From: Branchiostoma floridae
Lineage: Eukaryota > Chordata > Leptocardii > Amphioxiformes > Branchiostomatidae
Assembly: GCF_000003815.2 (NCBI RefSeq)
Contig: NC_049991.1
Coordinates: 2,560,743-2,609,370 of the forward strand
Direction of reading: 5' to 3'
DNA length: 48,628 nucleotides
Each line of letters starts with the position of its first letter. Position 1 is the first letter of the stretch. Positions 38,471-48,628 of the stretch are shown here, one piece after another. The position numbers and the translations under genes were made by a program. The notes below the pieces were generated by a model. The model worked only from the letters and a program-made list of their open reading frames with translations. It had not been told where the DNA came from and made no database searches.

Positions 38471-39930
38471 AGATATTACCTGTCAGGTGTGTTCACTGGT
38501 CCCCAGAGCTGAGAGTCACACAAATATTACCTGTTAAGTGCCCTACCTGGACCCCAGAGCTAAGAGCCACGCAAATATCACCTGTAAGGTGCCCTACCTG
38601 GTCCACAGAGCTAAGAGCCACGCAAATATTACCTGTAAGGTGCCCTACCTGGTCCCCAGAGCTAAGAGCCACGCGAATATCACCTGTAAGGTGCCCTACC
38701 TGGTCCCCATAGCTAAGAGCCACGCAAATATCACCTGTAAGGTGCCCTACCTGGTCCCCAGAGCTAAGAGCCACGCAAATATCACCTGTAAGGTGCCCTA
38801 CCTGGTCCCCAGAGCTAAGAGCCACGCGAATATCACCTGTAAGGTGCCCTACCTGGTCCCCAGAGCTAAGAGCCACGCAAATATCACCTGTAAGGTGCCC
38901 GACCTGGTCCCCAGAGCTAAGAGCCACGCAAATATCACCTGTAAGGTGTCCTACCTGGTCCCCAGAGCTAAGAGCCACGCAAATATCACCTGTAAGGTGC
39001 CCTACCTGGTCCCCAGAGCTAAGAGCCACGGAAATATCACCTGTAAGGTGCCCTACCTGGTCCCCAGAGCTAAGAGCCACGCGAATATCACCTGTAAGGT
39101 GCCCTACCTGGTCCCCAGAGCTAAGAGCCACGGAAATATCACCTGTAAGGTGCCCTACCTGGTCCCCAGAGCTAAGAGCCACGCAAATATCACCTGTAAG
39201 GTGCCCTACCTGGTCCTCAGAGCTAAGAGCCACGCGAATATCACCTGTAAGGTGCCCTACCTGGTCCCCATAGCTAAGAGCCACGCAAATATCACCTGTA
39301 AGGTGTCCTACCTGGTCCCCAGAGCTAAGAGCCACGCAAATATCACCTGTAAGGTGCCCTACCTGGTCCCCAGAGCTAAGAGCCACGCGAATATCACCTG
39401 TAAGGTGCCCTACCTGGTCCCCAGAGCTAAGAGCCACGCGAATATCACCTGTAAGGTGCCCTACCTGGTCCCCAGAGCTAAGAGCCACGCAAATATCACC
39501 TGTAAGGTGCCCTACCTGGTCCCCAGAGCTAAGAGCCACACGAATATCACCTGTAAGGTGCCCTACCTGGTCCCCAGAGCTAAGAGCCACACGAATATCA
39601 CCTGTAAGGTTCCCTACCTGGTCCCCATAGCTAAGAGCCAAGCAAATATAACCTGTAAGGTGCCCTACCTGGTCCCCAGAGCTAAGAGCCACCCAAATAT
39701 TACCTGTAAGGTGCCCTACCTGGTCCCCAGAGCTAAGAGCCACGCAAATATTACCTGTAAGGTGCCCTCCCTGGTCCGGAGAGCTAAGAGCCACAGAATT
39801 ATCACCTGTAAGGTGCCCTACCTGGTCCACGGAGCTAAGAGCCACACGAATATTACCTGTAAGGTTCCCTACCTGGACCCCATAGCTAAGAGCCACACAA
39901 ATATTACATTGATAGTCCCAGAAATACAAT
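38470..39930 (-). repeat. 51-bp minisatellite, right array (about 28 units, inverted relative to left)
   Basis: The plus strand reads the complement of the left-array unit (CCCTACCTGGTCCCCAGAGC and so on). Interior units are nearly identical and edge units diverge, the usual mark of unequal exchange or conversion. Open frames of 498 and 489 codons span it on the two strands; they are repeat artefacts. Confidence 0.95.
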
Positions 39931-39949
39931 ATTTCAGAACGAAACTTAC

Positions 39950-40118
39950 CAAATCTCGGCACACATTACCAAAGCCGACAACAAAATGGCGAGACTGCAG
40001 TAATCCCGCATGTGTGGGGAGAATCGACCAATAGGATTCAACTATTTGGCTCATTTAAATAATAGTATCCCGGCTGCTATCCACGGCTGCTCTGTGGCTA
40101 TCACGGCAGGAGTTACCT
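39950..40118. promoter_or_regulatory. Promoter-like block upstream of WBP11, outer end of the right inverted arm
   Basis: CAAAATGGCG (YY1-type) lies at 39982-39991 and CCAAT at 40028-40032, about 190 bp upstream of the WBP11 ATG. The block matches the left-arm block in reverse orientation, so each gene sees the same sequence in the same relative orientation. A minus-strand splice donor (GTAAGT ending at 39949) points into the minisatellite. Confidence 0.6.
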
Positions 40119-40215
40119 CAAATTTTGCCAAAGAAATCATTTTTGGAGTTTTACCAGTTTCTGTCGCTCAGTACAGGTTTTATCTGGATCCTGGTGTGTT
40201 GAGAAGACAGTCAAG

Positions 40216-43200
40216 ATGGGGAGGAGGTCGATCAACACCACCAAGAGTGGGAAATACATGAATCCCACCGACCAAGCCAGTGAGTACCTTAACCTAGCTA
40301 CTAGTAGCAGAAAATAAATAATTTTATTTTCATCATGTTGAATATCGATATACGTTTTCAAATTACAGACTATGATGTTGTATAGCATAACAGCAAACAA
40401 AATCTATGTGAGAAACGTCATATGATAAGGTAATCATCAGCATCACCAAATTAGAATAAGCATATTACTTGTGTATATTTCATTATCTTTTTACACAAGC
40501 AAATTATGTTGATACAAATTTTATTCTGGTCCTTTTCAGGAAAAATGGCCCGAAAGAGGGAACTGAAGAAAGTAAGTACTATTATATCACTTTGGTTCTG
40601 ATATGTTTATCATAGCTCATGTACCTTTGCCAAGATGGTTATGTTTTTGTAGGCGTTCAAGTGTGTTTATAACTTTATATGCATGTGTGTGTGTATGTGT
40701 GTGTGTGTGAACACAATAACTCAAGAAGGCAAGGTACTACATGTAGTAGAATGTCTTCATATATATCTTGATCAGCACTGTCATCAACGATTGTTTCTTA
40801 CATTGAAAACCGCTAAGAAATGCAAGAACCCCCCAAAACAAAATCCTGGCTACAGACATGCATCCCAAACCCCATTGGTGCTTGGAAGGAGCTTTTTGGA
40901 GGTCAATTTGCAAAAAAGGGTACACCATTTATAGACAACTTTCATGATGACCCAGGGGTCTAGCCAGCGTCCTTGTTTCCGTCAATTGACGGAAATTTGC
41001 TGCGTCTGACGGAAAAATTTTAAAACCAATCCGTCAACCTTGACAGACAAAATTCCTTGGTGGAAGCTACAGGTGGCTTGGGGACGCCGTCCACGGCCGT
41101 AAAAGCCACACACTGTTTGTTTTGCTATTGTTATGATTGTTGATCATGTGTGTCGGCGCCCTTTCGCATACGATAATCTCATTAAAACCCGTTTTTCAAG
41201 GTCTCAGTTCAGTCCTTCTAATTAATTTTCGCGACGATTGTAATTGGTTGACGGAAAAAAATTTCGAGCTGGCTAAAGCCCTGTGATGACCACCTAACTG
41301 TTTTTCATTCTGTCTATCAGAACAAGAAGCAACGGATGATGGTGAGACATGCAGTCCTGAAGTCCAAAGACCCAAAACAGATTCTGGTTGACATGGAAAA
41401 GCTGGACCAGATGGGTGAGTTCATTATTTCGCCTGTATTTTTTTCCCAACATACTCAGGGAATCTGGAACCATTGAATGTCCCAAACACTTAATATCCAG
41501 GCAAATTTACCTGCCTGGCTATTAAGTGATACTAGTACTTTGGCTGGCTACACTCCTTGGCCAGCTTTGATACTATCTTACTGTTATTGCGTGTGCCGAC
41601 TACTCCCTCTTTGCTAGTCTCTACCAGACTCTGGGTTGCTGGAAAACCATATAAATGGAACCGGCTATACTCCTCTGGCCGACTTACTCCTCTATTTGTT
41701 CCATTTCTACGTTTTTTGAGCTACCCGGAGTCTGGTAGAGACTACTTCTTTGGAGCTAGGGGCTGAATTGTGAGGAGCTTACAATAGGCAGGGCTAAATA
41801 AGCTTATTGCAAGGGCTAGAGTGGCTGCCATTCGGCACTAACTCAGGTGGCCTCAATATGACAGCAATTGTCCCATGTGCAGCCAATGAATATGTTTTGG
41901 ACTAATCACATTGGGAAGGACCCCTACCCTTTTCGATAAATTCAGTGGGGTCTTCAATGTGCTCAAGGTGTGACTCTCCACGAATGCGGTACCTCACATA
42001 ATATCCTATCCAAGGGACGGCCCTAGCCGAAGCTGTGTTACTCATTTTCGCCTGATTGAAGTGAGGAAAGTCGTGTTAAGTGCCTTTCCCAAGGGTTCAA
42101 GATCAGTGGCACAAGGAATTCCGATTTTATTGTGCTCAGCGGTAGAAAAGAGAAGAAGACGAAGATGTGTGTTTATGGATTGTTCTAACTGATTTGTTTT
42201 CTCCAGAGTTTGACTCAGCCCAGCCCATCCGTCTGAATGAGAAGGTTCTGAGAGACAAGAGGAAGAAACTGAGGGAGACGTTTGACCGGGTTCTAAAGCT
42301 TTATGTAAGTAGAGACATAGAATACAACACAACTTGTATTCCGTATCACCCGAGGTACCAGCTGGTCAGATCGGGCAAAAGGTTGAGGTGATCCAACCTG
42401 AAGGAGACTGAGGATAAGGATGATGCAGAGTACCATGTATTGTATTTTATTTACGTCATGCTCACCTGAAAAGACACAAAGTTCAAAGAGAAATGTTCTG
42501 AGAAAATTTTATGTAAAAAAATGTACAGTACCAATTCCACGTCGGAATCAGGTATTCCAGTTTTTGACAGTTGCACACACAAAGAGCATTCAAATTATTC
42601 TTTGGTAAAAAAAAAATGTAGCCTGTGCAATTACAGGAGAACCCCACTTGATAACCCAAGTTATCACCCAGTTGTTGGTAATCGCTTTATTTTGTGCGAG
42701 GATATATGGTCTTAAAATTGTAACATAATGATGACTTCCATCACAGATGAACTTACATTCAAGTGTTATTCATTCGTTTATTCAGAAAAAAATCAGCATC
42801 GCAGTCCGTAAAAAACAAACTGAATAGCACTGATTTTACAAAATGTTACATGATGAATACAGAATATATATATATCTACATTATTTAAACAATTACATGA
42901 TGCAGAAACAATACATGACGCTGAAACAACACATGATGCAGAAACGCCTAAAACAAAGTTGTACGTAATGCCTTACAGAGAACACTGAAGTAAGGACAGG
43001 AACGCCATACACACTAAGTAACACTAAGAGGATTCGTTATACAGGCGGATGGCCTGGTGTAGAAATGACCTTCGCAGTCTCTGTCTCCGGGCAGCTGGCA
43101 CAGTAAGTGCAGTGCCGTTTCTAAGAGTCCTCCCAGTGACCATAGTCCTGGCCGGCGGCACCAGATCATGGAGGGGGTGACCCTCGTCCAGCATGTCCCT

Positions 43201-46200
43201 CAGTAGCTTCACTGCCGCAACCTGTTGCCGTTCTTTCAGCGTCGGCAGAGGAGGCACCTCTCGTCTTCCCCCCAGTGAGACGATACGTAGTGCTCTCCGT
43301 TGTACTCTTTCAATTTGTCTCTCCTGCTCCTTACTACACCCAGTTACTGTAAATGCATTTAATTTCGCGGGGATTTAATTTCGCGGTAGCGGCAAAATGG
43401 ACATTTCGCGGTGGATTTAATTTCGCGGTAGCGCCATTCCGCAAAATTCAATGCATTTTCAGCACTGCACTGTAGTCACGAACTGCCGTGTAAAACCCGG
43501 CGCCTCTACAAACCGCCAGTCGGAAAACACTTGCTGGTTACCCGGTAAGGGTCCTATACAGACGGATAGAACAGTTTCCATGCTTTTGACTTGTTCTTGC
43601 GTGAGCCACTGTTACTGATCCAATCGTATCTACCCTCTCAATACGTAATAGTATACAGTAGTACGACCTTTGTATCATGGTGAACATACTGTACAGTACT
43701 GTAATACAGTTGGTCGTATGAAAAAATTACATGTGTGTCTTCAGTCAAGACTTCACCGTAGTATGTCAAACATTTCATTATACAGTGACAAAGACAGTAG
43801 TAGTATGTACATGGAGCGGAAAAGGGGCACCTTAGGCGGCGCCAGCAGACGAAATATTCGCGGTGGATTTAATTTCGCGGTGAAGCGGCCGCCACGAAAA
43901 CCGCGAATATTAATCCACCGCGAATATTTCTGCATTTACAGTATCACACCTGTAATATTATCATACATTATCACAGCCAATGCATGACATAATACAATTA
44001 ATCAGCATTCGATGACATCTTTTTTCAATGAATAAAATTGATGTAACATTAAATCACTCAATCAAGGCCGGTAACCACAGTGGTTGCTGACATTAACACA
44101 ACAATGATAAACAATAAACAACAATCTAATTACACTAAAGAGTATATATACAATTTTTGTGTATTTATCTTATGAGAGTAGATTTTGACTAGTCTTTCCA
44201 CATGTTCAGTGAAACATTTTTTGTTTTGTTCTTTTCAGGAAAAAGAGGACCCTACTCTGTGTGATGAAATGAAGAGAATGATGGTGGAATATGAGAGGAG
44301 AAGACAACAAGCGATCACATACTTCGGTAAGCACAAGCTTATTACTTTCCCTTATAAGCTGTTTCATGGTTCGAACTACCCATGCGTACTGTGATACAAT
44401 GTGGGTAGAGTGTAGCCTCTAATAGGACTTTCTATGGTGGTATAGATGGTAGAATCTGGCAAGAAGATTGATAATTGGCCAGGAGATTTAGTCCACGCAA
44501 AGGTTTATCATTTCTCCCTTCAAAGCTGTACTCCTCTGGCAAGTCTTGTGCCTATTTGGCAAAATTCCACTATGTCACAGAGACCTATGGAGTCTGGTAG
44601 AGACTACATGTAAGTATTGTGTCAAATTTGAAGACCACTGAGACATAAGCAAAACACATCTGCACATGGTATCAAACATGGTCTAGACCAGGGCTCTAGC
44701 CAGCGTCCGTTTTTCCGTCAATTGACGGAAATTTGCTGCGTCTGAAATTTTAAACCCAAAAATTTTAAAACCAATCCGTCAACCTTGACGGACAAAAATC
44801 CTTGGTGGAAGCTACAGGCGGCTTGGGGACGCCGTCCACGGCCGTAAAAGCCACACGATGTTTGTTTTGCTATTGTTATGATTGTTGACAATGTGTGTCG
44901 GCACCCTTTCGCATACGATAATCTCATTAAAGCCCGTTTTTCAAGGTCTCAGTTCAGTCCTTCTAATTAATTTTCACGGTTTTCGCGACGATTGTAATTG
45001 GCTGACGGAAAAAAATTTCGAGCTGGCTAAAGCCCTGGTCTAGACAACAACTGTTTACAAGTTAGGGGCTTTCACCTTTGCCCTAGTGCATGTGCATAGC
45101 CTGACCATTGTGTATCTACTGTTGGCCTTTCATTTACTTTCAGTGAGCATTATTGTTGAATAACCTTTATTTTCTACTATAATTGCAGAGTCAGTGAAAC
45201 ATGCCCAGCAGGTTACAGTGGAGGATATCCCACTCCCGGAACAGCCAGACCTGCCACAAAGTAAGGAATCATCATGCTACATTTCTATTCTAAAGATATC
45301 AGCGATTTAGAAACAATATACCTGTCTCTGGGGCTATGTAAGGCATGAATTTACAATAACTGTACACTGTATATGCACTTGATATTGCATTCGGTAATTT
45401 TAGGGTTTTGGGGAAAGGGCGTAGTTTCCAGCCAGCCTAAGAACGTTGGTCAAATAATTGTGAAGGTGAAATTTCAGTGGTTACAAATGTAGATAGTGGT
45501 TGCTAAATTTGCTAAAATTAGTTACCATCAACAAGTCAAGCATTACATGTACTTGAGGCTGTTTGACTTATTTCATATAGTAGATTAGCCGCTTAATCAC
45601 ACGCTGTATTTACCAATGAATTTCGTGCAATTATCTGGCTGGTGCAATAATGCAAAGTTATCTAGCTGGACCGCACCTGTTTGGGATTTGGGGATTCCGT
45701 GCAGTTAACAGAAGTGTGCGTTAATCCGATGTGCAATTAACTGGCTTCTACTGTACCAAAAAATGGACTCATGTATAATATCGTTTTTACTGACTGAACA
45801 GGTTTGCATACATTATAGAGTATTGTGTTGTTAACATGGTATTTTTGTGTATTTCAGACGTATCGATGATTCCCCTGCCAAGTGACATTCCTTTGCCTGG
45901 AGCACAGCCACACTCCATCCTCAAGAAGACTAGTGCCTATGGGTGAGCATGGCAAAGCTTGGTAGAAAAAATGCTTTGAGCTTTTGTAGATTTACTATTC
46001 TACATGTGTATCTTGTCTCATAGACGATACAAAATTAATAAAGCTACGTGCATATGGAATACCATGGAAATCTGCTATTCCTTTATCATCCTTTAAAGAT
46101 TTAAGCAAAAAATTTAAATGCCCTTGCAGTTCCTAACCTACCTAATAATATAAGGGGACCTAATCTTCACTACCTCTTCCTTTTATCAAAAGCTATCTGC

Positions 46201-48628
46201 AACCCAAAAAAAAAGTCCTAAGCAATTCCAGCACAAAAAATCCCAAAACGAAACATTTTGCTGTAGTACCAAGATCATACACCAGGCGGCCCAACATCTA
46301 CCTTGAACTTTGTTTTCCCAAGACCTAACCACATACCAAATATTATCCTTCTAGAGATTCTCTGTTATACTGACCCCAAAGAAAAACAAGATAGAAACAT
46401 GTAGCTTTTATGTGTAGTCAGTGTGGCTTCTGTTGCTGGACCCATTTAACTGTCTTTTAAGTTTGTGATAAGATAGCTTTTTGTCCCTAACAAATGTTGG
46501 TTACACTGGTAGGCAGTGGAGAGAAGGTTAACTTAATGTGACATTTTGACATTTGTCTTTCCTTTCCTGACTACAGATATGACCGACCACCCCCTGTCCT
46601 CCTCCAGGCCTNNNNNNNNNNNNNNNNNNNNNNNNNNNNNNNNNNNNNNNNNNNNNNNNNNNNNNNNNNNNNNNNNNNNNNNNNNNNNNNNNNNNNNNNN
46701 NNNNNNNNNNNNNNNNNNNNNNNNNNNNNNNNNNNNNNNNNNNNNNNNNNNNNNNNNNNNNNNNNNNNNNNNNNNNNNNNNNNNNNNNNNNNNNNNNNNN
46801 NNNNNNNNNNNNNNNNNNNNNNNNNNNNNNNNNNNNNNNNNNNNNNNNNNNNNNNNNNNNNNNNNNNNNNNNNNNNNNNNNNNNNNNNNNNNNNNNNNNN
46901 NNNNNNNNNNNNNNNNNNNNNCCGGAAAGTAGCAATGGATGGCTTGTGACAATCAAAAGGGAAGTGTTCAGGTTGACCGTGTTGTATTTAGCAGAAGAAG
47001 TGATGCAAGGTCTTATAAAAGAAGAGGAAATACTGGGTAACCGTATCTTTCTGTTTGTTCTCTGTTTTTTTGTAATACTGTAATGAAGAAACTTTCGCGG
47101 TGGATTAATATTCGCTTCACCCCGAACTTAACTCCACCGCGAACATTTTTCCATGGCGGTAAGAGACAACAATGGATGGTGCTACCGCGAACTTAAACCG
47201 CCGCGAAAAGTCCTTTTTCCCGCTACCGTGAAATTAAATCCCCGCAAACTTAAATGCATTTACAGTACTATTCAGATGTAAACAGATGTGCCTTCACAGC
47301 TTCAATCCTAGCAAGTTTCAGGCTTCATGTTTGATTGTAATTGTGTTTCCAGTTTTTCACCATGCCACAGGCATGGATGAAATGTAAATTCTTCCCTGAC
47401 GTTCTTTCTCCTCCTCCTGTGAAATCTTCAAATTGATTCATTTCTCCCTTTTTTTAAAAGACCATTACCCTCCTTTGCTGCAACTTAAAAGCCACTGTGA
47501 AATTAAATGCATTTACAGTACAATTTACAGTGTAAGTCCTTTATTCAGTTGTCAAAGTTATACTGGGCCCAGGTCTACATAGTGAGTTGATGACAGGTGA
47601 TATTCAAATACTTTTCCTTTTTTCTCATATTGAATTACAGGTCTACATGAAGACATTGACATTGATGCCGACCTTGATGATCTCCATGACGACGACATGG
47701 ATGATGATGACGACGATGATGATGAAGAGTTTCATCACCGTGACGACGATGATCTCCCCAAGAAAGATGATCCAGGTAAGACTGGATTTTGCAGCAATAG
47801 TGTCAAAAGATTAGGACCGATCACTACTGCCACCTAGCAAAACTTAACCAAACTGCAGCCTGCACACTCAAGGCACACAAGATGGTATACACAATAATGG
47901 CATTACAATTACTCCTTTACCAAGTGATATAGAAAGCTTCTAATGGTCCAGCAGTGGTACCTTATATTCTGGCATACTCTGTCCTCCTTTAGTACTGAAC
48001 AATGACGTTCGCTAATTTTCAGGGCGGAAAGTTCGTTTTGCGGACGACGGTGGGGGTGATGAGAAGATTCCCCCGGGTATCACCCCGCTCCAGTACAAGA
48101 TGTTGAAGATGGCCGGTCAGCAGATTCCAAAGAAGGTAAAACTGCGATAAGATGCTGCTCCGTTTTGTGTTCTTTCTTATTTTCAAGTTGTACACTGTGA
48201 CCCGAAACACTGTAAACCTTGAGTTCTGGACATGCTATGGCCCTAATTTTTGCATAGCTGTTAAGGCAGAGAGTAAGTGGTTTAGGCTTCTGCCCCCTAG
48301 CAGCTATTTTTGAACTACAGTAGCCAATTTAGTTTTAAACTTCGAAAGATGATAATTCAAGAAGGGGTTGAGGGATCGTCTTGTTTTTTTGCCATGTAGA
48401 AAGCTTATTATGATAAGTGATGCTTGATAATATTATGCTTTGATGGTACTTTTGTAAACCTAAACTGAGGAAATTTTATAGACTTGAATGAGGAAATTTC
48501 AAGAAGGGGATGACAGATCGTCATGATTTTATTGATAGATATCTTGACAGATGTTTGGTGTTTGTTCATACGATTGTTCTAAAGCCTAAATCGATGTTGT
48601 GATTGATACCAGGGAGAGAAGACGATGA
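40216..48628 (+). CDS. WBP11: WW domain-binding protein 11 (SIPP1/Npw38BP), N-terminal portion, truncated by the right edge
   Basis: WBP11 is a nuclear pre-mRNA splicing factor that binds PQBP1-type WW domains and protein phosphatase 1. Exons with matching phases: 40216-40279 (MGRRSINTTKSGKYMNPTDQ), 40540-40571, 41321-41414, 42207-42304, 44239-44326, 45189-45260, 45858-45942, 46577-46611 (runs into an N gap), 47641-47775, 48023-48135, and 48613 onward. The N-terminal lysine/arginine-rich Wbp11 domain includes LNEKVLRDKRKKLRETF. The PLPGAQPHSILKKTSAYG block is family-diagnostic. Exon 47641-47775 is an acidic Asp-rich tract. Exon 48023-48135 carries RKVRFADD, a KVxF-type PP1-docking motif where the vertebrate protein has SVRFAD, then TPLQYKMLKMAGQQIP. 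The proline-rich repeats that bind WW domains in vertebrates would lie downstream and partly in the gap at 46612-46921. The ATG matches the family start MGRRS. Confidence 0.96.
40953..41283. mobile_element. hAT-like MITE, same family, copy 3
   Basis: About 331 bp, inverted relative to copies 1 and 2, in the WBP11 intron before exon 41321. The 8-bp duplication TGATGACC flanks it at 40945-40952 and 41284-41291, ending about 30 bp from the splice acceptor. Confidence 0.93.
42059..42115 (-). mobile_element. SINE fragment
   Basis: GTGAGGAAAGTCGTGTTAAG and GTGCCTTTCCCAAGGGT match the body of the SINE at 10390-10470 in the same orientation. The head is missing. Confidence 0.6.
42317..42450. mobile_element. 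Palindromic MITE, AACAC-GGAATAC family, diverged copy
   Basis: AGAATACAACACAACTTGTA and TTCCGTATCACCCGAGGTAC match the element at 37437-37573. It begins 12 bp after the donor of WBP11 exon 42207-42304. Confidence 0.65.
42758..43343 (-). mobile_element. 3' fragment of a non-LTR retrotransposon
   Basis: The minus strand encodes RQIERVQRRALRIVS, then PPLPTLKERQQVAAVKLLRD and further basic residues to a stop at about 43024, which resembles the C-terminus of LINE reverse transcriptases. A 3' UTR follows, ending in GAATAAACGAATGAATAA. It differs from the element at 33493, and lies in the WBP11 intron. Confidence 0.65.
43347..43941. mobile_element. TA-flanked palindromic MITE, copy C, with an internal insert
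   Basis: Both termini and subterminal GCGGTGGATTTAATTTCGCG blocks are present and TA-flanked. About 400 bp of unrelated sequence occupies the centre, part of which (43558-43640, CAGACGGATAGA and onward) resembles 4106-4180. Either a nested insertion or a longer family member. Confidence 0.8.
44689..45037. mobile_element. hAT-like MITE, same family, copy 4
   Basis: About 349 bp, inverted orientation, in the WBP11 intron before exon 45189. The palindromic 8-bp duplication GTCTAGAC flanks it at 44681-44688 and 45038-45045. Confidence 0.93.
46612..46921. other. Assembly gap (310 N) in WBP11
   Basis: It cuts exon 46577 onward after DRPPPVLLQA and probably hides the start of the proline-rich region. 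CCGGAAA at 46922 may be the end of an exon before a GTAGCA donor. Confidence 1.
46995..47036 (+). CDS. WBP11: Candidate WBP11 exon after the assembly gap
   Basis: A TTTAGCAG acceptor and a GTAACC donor bound 42 nt that read EVMQGLIKEEEIL in a frame whose trailing G joins the next exon (47641) as glycine. The phases fit, but the residues do not resemble the vertebrate protein closely, and the exon before it is hidden in the N gap, so this is tentative. Confidence 0.35.
47078..47265. mobile_element. TA-flanked palindromic MITE, copy D (inverted)
   Basis: Runs from CTGTAATG to GCATTTACAG with flanking TA, in opposite orientation to copy A and slightly shortened, in the WBP11 intron before exon 47641. 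Confidence 0.85.

Larger units (their letters stand above)
22921..40118. repeat. Large inverted duplication (left arm 22921-25012, right arm about 38470-40118)
   Basis: The outer end at GGAGGTAACTCCTGCCGTG (22921) reappears reversed as CACGGCAGGAGTTACCTC ending at 40118. From there inward the two arms match through the promoter-like block, a short unique segment and the 51-bp minisatellite. Arms are about 2.1 and 1.65 kb, the difference being minisatellite copy number; the spacer is about 13.4 kb. It could be a real palindromic duplication or a haplotype/assembly artefact. Confidence 0.85.

Noticed and set aside
38493-40034. Long open frames of 498 (+) and 489 (-) codons
   Set aside because: They are made of a 51-bp tandem unit lacking stops; both strands are open at once and the protein would be a 17-residue repeat with no domain.

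Overview
This is eukaryotic genomic DNA, most likely from a lancelet (Branchiostoma, amphioxus). The evidence is two intron-rich animal genes with closely vertebrate-like exons and GT/AG junctions, dense short inverted-repeat transposons, tRNA-derived SINEs, CR1-like LINE fragments, long intronic minisatellites and three assembly gaps. Genus is an inference; nothing in the window is prokaryotic.

Layout. Positions 274-22539 (minus strand) hold most of the exocyst subunit gene EXOC7 (Exo70): 23 coding exons assembled with consistent phases (about 600 residues), two tandem 39-nt optional cassette exons and one 27-nt candidate. The last roughly 75-90 residues lie beyond the left edge. Positions 40216-48628 (plus strand) hold the N-terminal part of WBP11/SIPP1, a splicing factor and PP1 partner: 10 supported exons, one interrupted by an assembly gap, and a truncated 11th at the right edge. 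The two genes are divergent.

Between the two start codons (22531-40215) lies the most unusual structure. A large inverted duplication has outer ends at 22921 and 40118. Each arm consists of a CCAAT/YY1-motif promoter-like block (about 170 bp) facing one of the genes, followed inward by a 51-bp minisatellite (about 37 units left, about 28 units right). The left array carries a 204-bp higher-order repeat. The 13.4-kb spacer contains a 146-bp satellite (27600-32285, interrupted by Ns), a frameshifted CR1-like reverse-transcriptase fragment (33493-34632), several diverged copies of an unnamed repeat, and other repeats.

Mobile DNA is abundant in introns and spacer. There are four copies of a 330-350-bp hAT-like MITE, each with a perfect 8-bp target duplication. 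A second hAT-like family includes a copy whose target duplication begins 7 nt inside an EXOC7 intron. A TA-flanked palindromic MITE has at least five copies. A mariner copy has lost its catalytic domain. Three copies of an element rich in GTGCACCC, several tRNA-type SINEs, foldback elements and microsatellites are also present. Long open frames inside the minisatellites and satellite are by-products of repeat units free of stop codons and are not called as genes.
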